From Bradyrhizobium sp. ISRA430 (GTDB lineage Bacteria; Pseudomonadota; Alphaproteobacteria; Rhizobiales; Xanthobacteraceae): 64,000 nt of DNA. How positions within the stretch are numbered: position 1 is the first letter of the stretch; every line of letters starts with the position of its first letter. Both the position numbers and the translations under genes were made by a program. Below are positions 20,097 to 27,657 of the stretch, in pieces. The stretch lies in contig NZ_CP094516.1 of the NCBI RefSeq assembly GCF_029909975.1, forward strand, positions 682,001 to 746,000. The letters run 5' to 3'. The notes under the pieces are model-generated. The model did not search any database. It had not been told where the DNA came from and was given only the letters and a program-made list of their open reading frames with translations.

Positions 20097-21212
20097 ATGA
20101 TACCCGCATGCCTCTCCGATGACTGGACCCTGTGGCCGGAGAGGGAGGACCTTTCCGCCGAATTCACACGCCTGCTCACGGCAGCCCAGGAAGGCGGCGC
20201 CACCATCGCGGAATGCCTGCTGATCGCACGCCGCTTGCGGCGGGGCGATGAAGTGTCCTGGCATCGGGAATGGAAGAAGCTCGCGCGGGTCAATCGCCAG
20301 CGCGCCGAGGCGGCGTTCGCCGAAGGCCACAGAGCGAGCGCGCAGCGCAACTGGCTGCGGGCGATCAACTACTACAGCGCCTCGGCCATGCCGCTCGATC
20401 CGGCCGACGATCGTCGCTGGGTCGCCGTGCTCGCGATGCAGGAATGCGCGCGCAGCTACCTCGCCGCGCGCGATCCAGCCGGCGAGGTCGTCACGCTGCC
20501 TTGGGCGGACGGTCATTCATTGCAGGGTTACTTCGTGCCGGCGCCTTCGGCGACGGGGCCGACGCCGACCGTGATCTGCATCGGTGAGCCCGGCCATCGG
20601 AAGGAAGAGTTCCTGTTCAAGCTTGCGCCGCATGCGCGCGAGCGCGGATTGTCGCTGCTTGCGATCGATCTGTTCGGCGAGCAGCGCGACGATTATCTCG
20701 ACGAGTTGCTGCGGCGCCGCGACCTCGAGAGCTCGATCGCCAGCGTCATGGACTATCTGGGAACGCGCAACGACGTCGATTTCGGCCGTGTCGCGATTGT
20801 CGCTGACGGTTGGGGTTCGTCCTTCGTGGCGCGCGCGGTCCTGCAGGAGCCACGGCTTGCCGCCGCCGTCTGCGATGGCGGTCTGTGGGACCTCCACGAG
20901 CGCGCGTTCCTGGCGAGCCGCTTCGCGATGAACGACGTGAGCATCGTCCCGGTGCCGCATTCGCCGCTGATGGCCAGCAGCCTCGATTGTCCGGTGCTGA
21001 TCACCATCGGCGACGAGGGCTGGCTGAAGCCGGAGCGGGCGCGACAAATTGTCCGGCAATCCCGGCCGGGCTCGCAGGACATCATGCTGAAGGTATTTTC
21101 GTCGGAGGAGACCGGCGCGGCGCAGGCACACGCCGACAATCCGACGCTCGCCAACGAGTTCATCTTCGACTGGCTCGAATCGCGGCTCGGGCTGGCCGGC
21201 CGGCGCATCTAA
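20097..21212 (+). CDS. alpha/beta-hydrolase-fold protein with a degenerate nucleophile elbow
   Basis: 371 aa. A helical N-terminal domain of about 130 residues (RRLRRGDEVSWHREW, RNWLRAINYYSASAMPL) precedes an alpha/beta hydrolase core. This layout resembles FrsA and 2,6-dihydroxypseudooxynicotine hydrolase. The core shows TVICIGEPGHRKEEF, LAIDLFGEQRDD and an acid-bearing loop ITIGDEGWLKPE, and a His is present in GAAQAHADN. The elbow reads VADGWGSSF (residues 235-243), where GxSxG is expected, so the nucleophile Ser looks replaced by Gly. Function uncertain. It is convergent with a MarR gene 16 bases away. Confidence 0.75.
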   Translation: MIPACLSDDWTLWPEREDLSAEFTRLLTAAQEGGATIAECLLIARRLRRGDEVSWHREWKKLARVNRQRAEAAFAEGHRASAQRNWLRAINYYSASAMPLDPADDRRWVAVLAMQECARSYLAARDPAGEVVTLPWADGHSLQGYFVPAPSATGPTPTVICIGEPGHRKEEFLFKLAPHARERGLSLLAIDLFGEQRDDYLDELLRRRDLESSIASVMDYLGTRNDVDFGRVAIVADGWGSSFVARAVLQEPRLAAAVCDGGLWDLHERAFLASRFAMNDVSIVPVPHSPLMASSLDCPVLITIGDEGWLKPERARQIVRQSRPGSQDIMLKVFSSEETGAAQAHADNPTLANEFIFDWLESRLGLAGRRI

Positions 21213-21228
21213 AGCGCTAGCGGCAGCG

Positions 21229-21735
21229 TCAGAGGTCGTGGGAGATCCGGACGCAGGCCTTTTCGAGGCGCATCTTCAATGTCGCGAGCCTTGCGGTGAA
21301 TTCGGTCAGCTCGTGCTCGTCGAACTCCTGGAAGACGAATTCGCGGATCGTCTTGTATTGTTCGTTGAGGCTGGCGATGTGCTTCTGAGTCTTCTCGACC
21401 AGAGACAGTCGCACCACCCGGGCATCGGTCGGTGACGGCCGGCGGCGCAAGAGGCCCTTCTTTTCGAGCAGCTTGGACTGGGTGGTGACGAACGATGGAT
21501 CGACGTGCAGTAGTTTCGAGACCACGTTGACGGGCACGCCGTCGTCCTTGTCGAGATCGGAGATGGCCATCAGAATCAGCCATTGTGGTCCGCTGATGCC
21601 GAGCGTCCTGGCCCAGAACTGCCGCAGCTCCTCGAGGTACATGTTGATCGAGGATATCTCCCAGGTGAAGCGCCTGATGATATCCAGATTTCCGATGGAG
21701 CGCAGGCGCGCTCCCTCCTTCCTCGTCGCGGACAC
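21229..21735 (-). CDS. MarR family transcriptional regulator
   Basis: 168 aa winged-helix regulator with GISGPQWLILMAISDL, VNVVSKLLHVDPSFVTTQSK and the wing RRRPSPTDARVVRLSL. The GTG start at 21735 is supported by GGGAG 8 bases upstream. It is convergent with the hydrolase-like gene (16-base gap) and divergent from the porin across 401 bases. An inverted repeat, TTGTGT...ACACAA at 21829-21850, lies about 95 bases upstream of its start and could be an operator. Confidence 0.9.
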   Translation of the reverse strand: MSATRKEGARLRSIGNLDIIRRFTWEISSINMYLEELRQFWARTLGISGPQWLILMAISDLDKDDGVPVNVVSKLLHVDPSFVTTQSKLLEKKGLLRRRPSPTDARVVRLSLVEKTQKHIASLNEQYKTIREFVFQEFDEHELTEFTARLATLKMRLEKACVRISHDL

Positions 21736-22136
21736 AGCGTCACTCCCGTGATCTGATTCTTCTGGCCGGTGTCATCTGCCGCCATACTTCACGCAAGTCT
21801 GCCCTGACGCAAGTGCAGAGCAAAGTAATTGTGTCACGAAAATTACACAAGTGACCAGCTCAGCAGATTGACTCAAGCTGGGTGTTGCGCCGGGAACACA
21901 GGGGTAGTGAATCTGCAAAGATGATCTAATAAACTATTTTGATTAACGGAACGACGCAGGCATATTGATGGCCGACGGTGGGGGTTCTCAATCGTCCCGT
22001 TGCAGGTGGTTCGCTCAAGTCCCTCGCGTTCAAGCGGGTGTGTCCGAAGGCGCGAAGCGGCCGAGCGGTTTTTTGAGGCGGGGATCTGGGGGGCCTGACG
22101 GTCCGTCTCCGCAAAATGAGCAACTTGGAGGTTTAA
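21736..22136. other. 401-base regulatory region between marR and the porin gene
   Basis: No gene is seen. It holds the inverted repeat TTGTGT-N10-ACACAA (21829-21850), an AT-rich patch at 21925-21950 and a GGAGG ribosome-binding site directly before the porin start. A long untranslated leader for the porin mRNA is likely. Confidence 0.5.
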
Positions 22137-23693
22137 ATGAGAGTGGTGAAGAGCCTTTTGCTCGGCACTGCGGCGGGTCTGATCGCCGTCGGCGGAGCTC
22201 AGGCGGCCGATCTTCCGGTCAAGGCCAAGGCGGTCGAATACGTGAAGGTCTGCTCGCTGTACGGCGCGGGCTTCTACTACATCCCGGGCAGCGACACCTG
22301 CGTGAAGCTGGGCGGCTATCTGCGTGCGGAAGTCGCGCTCAATGCGGGCGGCAACTACAGCGCACAGTACAACAACGTCTTCGCGGCGAACAACCGCCTG
22401 ACGAACTACTACTCGATGCGTGCTCGTGAAGATCTGAACATCGATACGCGCACCGCGACCGAATATGGCGTGGTCCGCACCTATTTCGATGCGGTCTTCA
22501 CCTGGACGACCGGCAACTATGTCGGCACCGGCAGCGCAACGGGCGCAACCCAGTATAGCGGAACGCTCGGTCTCAATGCCGCCGGCACCGGCTTGGTCGG
22601 CTCGAGCAGTGGCGCCGTCAACGGCACCGACGGCAACCTCTCGGGCGGCGCGCTCGGCGTCTACTACGCCTTCATCCAGTTCGCCGGCTTCACGATGGGT
22701 AAGTCGGTGTCGCAGTTCGACGCGCCCTGGATCAACTATCCCGGCAACAACTTCGACCAGCTCGTCGGCGGCAGCGGCACGACCAACGGTGTGAACCAGT
22801 TCACCTACACGGCCGATTTCGGCCAGGGCATCACGGGCGCGATCTCGGTGCAGGACCAGACCCAGGTCTTCCAGACCGCGATCTGGAACACCGCCGGCAT
22901 GACGACCTCGGGCGTCCTCGGCGGCGCTTACGGCTCCAACAATCTCGGCGGCAGCAGGTCGCCCGACATCGTCGGCATGATCCGTGTCGACCAGGCCTGG
23001 GGCCTGTTCCAGGCGTCGGTCGCGGCGCACGACAACCACGCCGCTTACTATGGCGCGACCGAGGCGACGGGCCATCCGGAGGACAAGTGGGGCTGGGCCG
23101 TTCAGCTCGCTTTGTCGATCAAGAACATCCCAACCGGCGCAGGCGACGTGATCAACGTGTCGGGCGTCTACACCGAGGGTGCGAGCCGCTACAACTTCCA
23201 GGAGCTGGCGGCGACCAGCTACTCGATGTTCGGCAGCTCCAGCAACGCGTATCAGAGCATCGGCTTCGCCGGCGTGTCGGATGCGGTGTTCGGTCCGGGC
23301 GGCAACCTCGAGCTGACGAAGACCTACGGCTTCCGTGGTGCCTACACCCACAACTGGAATCCGTACTGGAACACGGCGCTGTACGGTGCATGGGCCGCTG
23401 TCAACTACAACGGCACGGCGAAAGGCCTGATCTGCGGCAGCGCCGCGTTCGCCACGCTGACCGGCACCTGCAACCCGGACTTCAACATCGGCCAGGTGGG
23501 TGTCATCACCCGCTGGACGCCGGTGAAGGGTCTGACCTTCTCGGCTGACTTCACTTACAGCCATCTCGACCAGAAGTACTCGGGCGTGATCACGGCGCCG
23601 GCGCAGACGGCTGTCGCCAAGCCGGCGGCCGCGTACGAGCTGAAGGATCAGGACACCTACAGCCTCCTGCTGCGCGCCCAGCGCAACTGGTAA
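22137..23693 (+). CDS. outer membrane porin, Porin_2 family
   Basis: 518-aa trimeric-porin-type beta-barrel of the Brucella Omp2/Bradyrhizobium family. A signal peptide runs to about residue 24 (cut at AQA-ADLPVK). The mature start ADLPVKAKAVEYVKVCSLYG (20 residues) and GAGFYYIPGSDTCVKLGGYL are diagnostic of the family. Alternating aromatic strands continue to the C-terminal QRNW, whose aromatic last residue is the BAM recognition signal. Codon use is strongly biased, as expected for an abundant protein. GGAGG precedes the ATG. A terminator lies 24 bases after the stop. Confidence 0.95.
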   Translation: MRVVKSLLLGTAAGLIAVGGAQAADLPVKAKAVEYVKVCSLYGAGFYYIPGSDTCVKLGGYLRAEVALNAGGNYSAQYNNVFAANNRLTNYYSMRAREDLNIDTRTATEYGVVRTYFDAVFTWTTGNYVGTGSATGATQYSGTLGLNAAGTGLVGSSSGAVNGTDGNLSGGALGVYYAFIQFAGFTMGKSVSQFDAPWINYPGNNFDQLVGGSGTTNGVNQFTYTADFGQGITGAISVQDQTQVFQTAIWNTAGMTTSGVLGGAYGSNNLGGSRSPDIVGMIRVDQAWGLFQASVAAHDNHAAYYGATEATGHPEDKWGWAVQLALSIKNIPTGAGDVINVSGVYTEGASRYNFQELAATSYSMFGSSSNAYQSIGFAGVSDAVFGPGGNLELTKTYGFRGAYTHNWNPYWNTALYGAWAAVNYNGTAKGLICGSAAFATLTGTCNPDFNIGQVGVITRWTPVKGLTFSADFTYSHLDQKYSGVITAPAQTAVAKPAAAYELKDQDTYSLLLRAQRNW

Positions 23694-23716
23694 GTTCGGG
23701 TCCGCGGATCTGACGA

Positions 23717-23746
23717 AGCCTCGGCGGGAAACCGCCGGGGCTTTCC
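23717..23746 (+). terminator. Rho-independent terminator of the porin gene
   Basis: An 11-bp stem, AGCCTCGGCGG (23717-23727) with CCGCCGGGGCT (23732-23742), and a GAAA loop. Only a short T-rich tail follows. Confidence 0.8.
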
Positions 23747-23837
23747 TTCAAGAAGGCGAGAGGCTTCCGGAAAATCGGAAAGCCTCTCACGCAAGCGACG
23801 AAGACGAGCTATGCGATTCGACCGTCGTCAAACTTAT

Positions 23838-23865
23838 TTACTTACCTGAGTTACTAAGCTATAAA
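23838..23865 (+). promoter_or_regulatory. predicted promoter of the candidate small RNA
   Basis: TTACTT (23838-23843) and TATAAA (23860-23865) with 16-base spacing, in an AT-rich pocket of otherwise GC-rich DNA. No coding frame follows. Confidence 0.4.
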
Positions 23866-23871
23866 GCCGTT

Positions 23872-23952
23872 AGCCGATTACGAAAGTCACGGCTCTTAGC
23901 TTCATGCTAAGCCTCCAGAAACCTCCGGCAATGCCCTGCCGGAGGTTTTTAA
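23872..23952 (+). ncRNA. candidate small RNA of about 80 nt downstream of the porin
   Basis: Between the porin terminator and the next gene lies a segment with a predicted promoter, a hairpin CTTAGC-TTCAT-GCTAAG (23895-23911) and a strong terminator hairpin ending in a T run (23919-23949). A possible 5' stem pairs GCCGT (23866-23870) with ACGGC (23889-23893). No gene on this strand could use that terminator except the porin, which already has one. I cannot assign a known small RNA family. Confidence 0.45.
23919..23952 (+). terminator. Rho-independent terminator, possibly bidirectional
   Basis: A 12-bp perfect stem, AAACCTCCGGCA (23919-23930) and TGCCGGAGGTTT (23937-23948), followed by T residues. 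Read on the minus strand it also lies just past the end of the GcrA-like gene, whose stop is at 23975, so it could serve both directions. Confidence 0.85.
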
Positions 23953-23974
23953 TTTTGGGGAGTTGGCGTTCGCC

Positions 23975-24454
23975 TTAGCCGCGGATGAAGCGCGCGCGTG
24001 AATTCGGCCGATAGGCGAGGCGGCTGTGGCCGGTGCAATAGGACTGGCCGTCGGGCGCGACATTGCCGCAGAAGCAGAAATCGGCCGCGCCAGGCGTTGA
24101 GATCGGCCAGCGGCAGCGATTCTTGCCGAGCTCCATCAGCGAGCAGCGGTTGGCCTCGTCGATCGGCTCAAAGATTACAGGACGTTCGGTCTCGCCGTAG
24201 ATCGTGGCGAGCATTTCGTATTGCAGCCGCGGCACTGCCTTCGATGCGCGCGCCGGCGCAAAGCTCTTGTCCGGGAGCCTGCGCTCGTCGCTCGTCCGGC
24301 CGCGCGTGAGATTGAGCCGGGACAGCTTGCCGATCACGGCATTGCGGCTGACGCCGATGTCGGCGGCGATCTCGCGGCAGGAGAGGCCGGCCTCGAAGTG
24401 CTGTCTCAGAAGTGCGATTCGTTCGTCGGTCCAGGTTGGTGAAGGTGCAGGCAT
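23975..24454 (-). CDS. GcrA-like cell cycle regulator family protein
   Basis: 159 aa. The N-terminal GcrA helix-turn-helix reads TWTDERIALLRQHFEAGLSC then REIAADIGVSRNAVIGKLSR. The conserved C-terminal cysteine region is CRWPISTPG, FCFCGN, then YCTGHSRLAY. GcrA works with sigma-70 at methylated GANTC promoters in alphaproteobacteria. I place this as a family member and possibly a paralogue rather than the main GcrA, because the middle region is short. The start at MPAPSPTWTD is the family-like one. A 65-aa gene lies directly upstream on the same strand. Confidence 0.82.
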   Translation of the reverse strand: MPAPSPTWTDERIALLRQHFEAGLSCREIAADIGVSRNAVIGKLSRLNLTRGRTSDERRLPDKSFAPARASKAVPRLQYEMLATIYGETERPVIFEPIDEANRCSLMELGKNRCRWPISTPGAADFCFCGNVAPDGQSYCTGHSRLAYRPNSRARFIRG

Positions 24455-24527
24455 CGGTGACGGTCCCAGGTTGCAGATGATCGCCGGCCACCTCCCAAGT
24501 TCTGTCCGCGTCCCTCGTTCCTGCGCC

Positions 24528-24725
24528 TCACGTCCTCCCATTGTCGCGAATCGACAGCAAGCCGTCCTTAATGGCGAGACGGATGCCTTCCTCGATCAAT
24601 GTCCGCGCGACGCCGGGAACGCTCGTGCCGTGGGTGCCCTGTCTCACCAGTTTTTCGAGATACGTGATGGTCGAGAGCGCCAACGTTACGGGTATGCGGT
24701 CAGTCTCGGCTTTTTCGGTGGCCAT
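24528..24725 (-). CDS. small conserved hypothetical protein (65 aa)
   Basis: Begins MATEKAETDRIPVTLALSTI and continues with TYLEKLVRQGTHGTSVPGVA and TLIEEGIRLAIKDG. The beta-strand followed by two helices suggests a ribbon-helix-helix-like protein (CopG/Arc type), which is inference from pattern alone. It lies 73 bases upstream of the GcrA-like gene on the same strand, so the two may be co-transcribed. Confidence 0.75.
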   Translation of the reverse strand: MATEKAETDRIPVTLALSTITYLEKLVRQGTHGTSVPGVARTLIEEGIRLAIKDGLLSIRDNGRT

Positions 24726-24925
24726 GGCCCGAACGCTAGCCTCTTACTCAGGTACATAAAAGTAACGATTAAGACTCTATTTAGGTTCGTCTGGATGTCA
24801 AATCCGAATCGTAACCAAGCCTGAGGTCGTTGGAATCGCTGGAGAAAAAGCCTCGCACGCAAGCGCGCCGCGCGGAGGTGCCGGGCGGCGGACAAGCGGG
24901 AGAGGAGGGAAGGAGGCGGGGTGGC

Positions 24926-25867
24926 CTAGCCGTGCACGACCGATTTGGCGATCATACAGTGGATGCCCTTTGAGCCGTTGACCGTCTGCGTCACGCGCAA
25001 ATCGGCGGCCAGGCTGCACAGCGTATAGGCGTCCTCGCGCGACAGGTTTCGCTTCTCGCCAAGCAGCGCGATCATGTCGCGCAGCGCGCGGACCACGCAC
25101 TGGTCGAGGTCGGGGTCCATCGCCATGGTCATGTAGTGCGACGGCGTTTCGGCGCGCGGGTAGGCGAGCTTCATGTCCTTGCGCAGCGTGAGACGGAAGC
25201 GGCCCTGCAGTGCGGTCTCGATCGCGGTGACGCAGACCTCTCCGTCGCCCTGCACGCCATGGCCGTCGCCGCAGGAGAACAGCGCGCCCGGCACGAACAC
25301 CGGCAAATACAGCGTTGCGCCCGGGACCAGCTCCTTGTTGTCGAGATTACCGCCCATCGCGCGCGGAATGAGCGAGGAGATGCGGCCCCACGCCGGCGGC
25401 GGTGCCACGCCCATCACGCCGAAGAACGGTTTGAGCGGCAAGTCGAGGCCCCAGGGCAGGCGGCCGACCATGCGCGACCGATCCAGAGGGATGTTGAGGA
25501 TGCGCGGCTCATGGAAATCTTCGGGCAGGGTACCGGACAGAGGCCGGATCAGATTGTAGCCCCAGTCCTGCCGAAGCTGCACGTCGAGGATCTCTACCTC
25601 GAGCACGTCGCCTGGTTCGGCGCCGCCGATCGCGATCGGACCGGTGAGGATGTGGCCGGGCAGCATGCGCTCGGACTTTGCGTGCACCTCGAGCAGCTCG
25701 GGCGGAATATGAAATCGGTTGCGGTCGGGCACCACGTCCGGGCCGCCGCTGATGGTGTCGATCGTGACCTCATCGCCGCTTTCGATCGTCAGCACCGGCC
25801 TGAGTTTGGCCTCAAAGAAGCCCCAGTGGCAGGTCTCGGCACTTGCATGCAGGTGGTGATGGTTCAT
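24926..25867 (-). CDS. acetamidase/formamidase family protein
   Basis: Predicted amidohydrolase of the FmdA/AmdA family, which releases ammonia from short amides. The 313 aa contain TISGGPDVVPDRNRFHIPP, LPGHILTGPIAIGGAEPGD, the glycine/histidine segment ALFSCGDGHGVQGDGEV (catalytic region near residues 190-206) and a C-terminal LRVTQTVNGSKGIHCMI. Length and motifs match the family. The first residues, MNHHHLHAS, are His-rich, which is common in this group. No transporter or regulator is adjacent. Confidence 0.9.
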   Translation of the reverse strand: MNHHHLHASAETCHWGFFEAKLRPVLTIESGDEVTIDTISGGPDVVPDRNRFHIPPELLEVHAKSERMLPGHILTGPIAIGGAEPGDVLEVEILDVQLRQDWGYNLIRPLSGTLPEDFHEPRILNIPLDRSRMVGRLPWGLDLPLKPFFGVMGVAPPPAWGRISSLIPRAMGGNLDNKELVPGATLYLPVFVPGALFSCGDGHGVQGDGEVCVTAIETALQGRFRLTLRKDMKLAYPRAETPSHYMTMAMDPDLDQCVVRALRDMIALLGEKRNLSREDAYTLCSLAADLRVTQTVNGSKGIHCMIAKSVVHG

Positions 25868-25894
25868 CGATCACATCCGGTTTTCATCAGAACT

Positions 25895-25979
25895 CGCCAT
25901 TGCCGGGCTTGACCCGGCAATCGAACCTCTTTCAAGAAGATTTCTGAAGATGGATGGGCAGGTCAAGCCCGCGCGTGAC
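25895..25979. repeat. interspersed palindromic repeat, family A copy 2 (inverted)
   Basis: Aligns by eye with the reverse complement of 4520-4601. It shares CCATTGCCGGGC-TGACCCGG, an AGAAG-type centre and GGTCAAGCCCGCGCGTGAC at the end. It runs into the 5' end of the YdcF-like gene. Confidence 0.75.
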
Positions 25980-26041
25980 CGCTCGATCATTCCTGCGAGG
26001 CTCCCCTGTTTTTCGTCCTGTCCAAGACGCTCGGCGTCGCA

Positions 26042-26809
26042 TTGTTGCCGATCAATTTCATTGTCGAGCTCGGAATCCTGTCGCTCGTTCTGATGGCGAC
26101 GCGCTATGCGGCGCTCGGCCGCAAGCTCGCCGGCACCGCGCTCATTCTGCTGGCGCTCGCTGCTTTCTCGCCGCTCGGCAATCTCCTGCTTTATCCGCTG
26201 GAGTCGCGCTTTCCGCCGTGGGATCCGTCGCGAGGCGCGCCCGACGGCATCATCGTCCTCGGAGGTTCGGTCGACCCGGACTTGTCGGCCGTGCATGATG
26301 CGCCGATCGTGCGCCACGCAGCCGATCGCATGCTGGCGCTGGCCGAGCTGGCGCGGCGTTACCCGAAAGCGCGGATCGTCTTCACCGGAGGCAACTCCGA
26401 CCTGATCTCGGGCGATGCCAAGGAGGCCGATTGGTCTGGCATCATCCTGGAAAATATCGGCATTCCCAAAGAGCGCCTGATCATGGAGCGGAACTCGCGC
26501 AATACCTACGAGAATGCGCTGTTCACGAAGGAGCTGGTCGCGCCGAAACCCGGCGAGCGCTGGCTTCTCGTCACCTCGGCCTTTCACATGCCGCGCTCGA
26601 TCGGGCTGTTCCGCGCGGCCGGATTTGATGTCGAGGCCTATCCGGTAGACTGGCGGATGGGAGGACGCGAGGATCTCTTCACCTTCACCAATTCAAGCAG
26701 TGACGGGCTGACCCGCACCGACGTTGCCGTGCGCGAATGGATCGGACTCGTCGCCTATCGCCTGGTGGGCCGGACCGCGGATTTGCTTCCGGGACCGGCC
26801 AAGGATTAG
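26042..26809 (+). CDS. YdcF/SanA/ElyC family membrane protein (DUF218)
   Basis: 255 aa from the first standard start (TTG). Two hydrophobic segments (about residues 5-20 and 27-46) lead to a DUF218 domain with GIIVLGGSVDPDLS, RIVFTGGNSD, NSRNTYENALFTKEL and LVTSAFHMPRSIGLFRAAGF. ElyC-type members act in envelope maintenance and undecaprenyl-phosphate metabolism. The homologous N-terminus probably begins further upstream: codons for LFFVLSKTLGVALLPIN start at a CTG (26006) that has GAGG 5 bases before it. No ATG, GTG or TTG lies between the upstream stop (25976-25978) and 26042. Confidence 0.85.
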   Translation: MLPINFIVELGILSLVLMATRYAALGRKLAGTALILLALAAFSPLGNLLLYPLESRFPPWDPSRGAPDGIIVLGGSVDPDLSAVHDAPIVRHAADRMLALAELARRYPKARIVFTGGNSDLISGDAKEADWSGIILENIGIPKERLIMERNSRNTYENALFTKELVAPKPGERWLLVTSAFHMPRSIGLFRAAGFDVEAYPVDWRMGGREDLFTFTNSSSDGLTRTDVAVREWIGLVAYRLVGRTADLLPGPAKD

Positions 26810-26864
26810 AAACGACGACAAAACGAAGATGACCGGCGCAGCGATCGCCGGGCCGGAGGACGCC

Positions 26865-27647
26865 ATGCAGCGAGAGAGTGCAAAGACGATCGATCTTGCC
26901 GGCCTCGTGGCCGATCTCAACAGCCTGTTGCGGCTGAAGACGACCGTGATCGGCATGAAGCTGTTCGCGCGCGCCGCCGACATGGAGGCAGTCCCGAAAA
27001 TCCGGCGGCCGAACGCGATCCACACCACCGACCAGATCGTCAGCATGGCAGCGCGGCTTGGATGGACCGTCGGCATCACTGCCGACGATCTCGTCGGCGC
27101 CCAGTGCCGCGCGGTGATTGGCCTCGCACCGCAGGACGAGCAATGGCTCGCCGGCGAGAACTATGTCGGCGTCTGGCACGGCACGGCGGAGGATGCGCGC
27201 AAGCGCCAGGAGGCGCTCGACGTCGTGCCGTTCGGCCAGTACCAGGCGCTTGCGGTGAGCCCGCTCGCGAGCGGCCGGCTGAATCCGCCCGACATCTGCC
27301 TCGTCTATGCGACGCCGGGGCAGATGATCATCCTCATCAACGGGCTGCAATATACCGGCTACAGGAAGTTCGAATGGGGCGTCGTCGGGGAGACTGCGTG
27401 CGCGGATTCCTGGGGGCGGGCGCTGAAGACCGGCGAGCCCAGCCTATCCTTGCCATGCTATGCCGAACGGCGCTATGGCGGCGTGCCGGACGAGGAGATG
27501 CTGATGGCACTGAAGCCGGATCATCTCGCCAAGGCGGTTGAGGGCATGAAGGCGCTGGCCAAGAACGGCCTGCGCTATCCGATCCCGCCCTATGGCATTC
27601 AAAGCGACGTCCGTGCCGGCATGGGCGTGAGTTACGGAAAGAAGTAA
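26865..27647 (+). CDS. DUF169 family protein
   Basis: 260 aa. The family pattern is visible in LLRLKTTVIGMKLF, IRRPNAIHTTDQIVSMAARL, AQCRAVIGLAP and ESLSLPCYAERRYGG-like text (here EPSLSLPCYAERRYGG). DUF169 proteins have no settled function; the conserved Cys residues hint at cofactor or metal binding. ATG 26865 is chosen because GGAGGA lies 4 bases upstream; ATG 26829 is an alternative. It lies 10 bases upstream of the first saccharopine-dehydrogenase-like gene, so the three genes probably form one transcript. Confidence 0.85.
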   Translation: MQRESAKTIDLAGLVADLNSLLRLKTTVIGMKLFARAADMEAVPKIRRPNAIHTTDQIVSMAARLGWTVGITADDLVGAQCRAVIGLAPQDEQWLAGENYVGVWHGTAEDARKRQEALDVVPFGQYQALAVSPLASGRLNPPDICLVYATPGQMIILINGLQYTGYRKFEWGVVGETACADSWGRALKTGEPSLSLPCYAERRYGGVPDEEMLMALKPDHLAKAVEGMKALAKNGLRYPIPPYGIQSDVRAGMGVSYGKK

Positions 27648-27657
27648 GGGCCGCACC

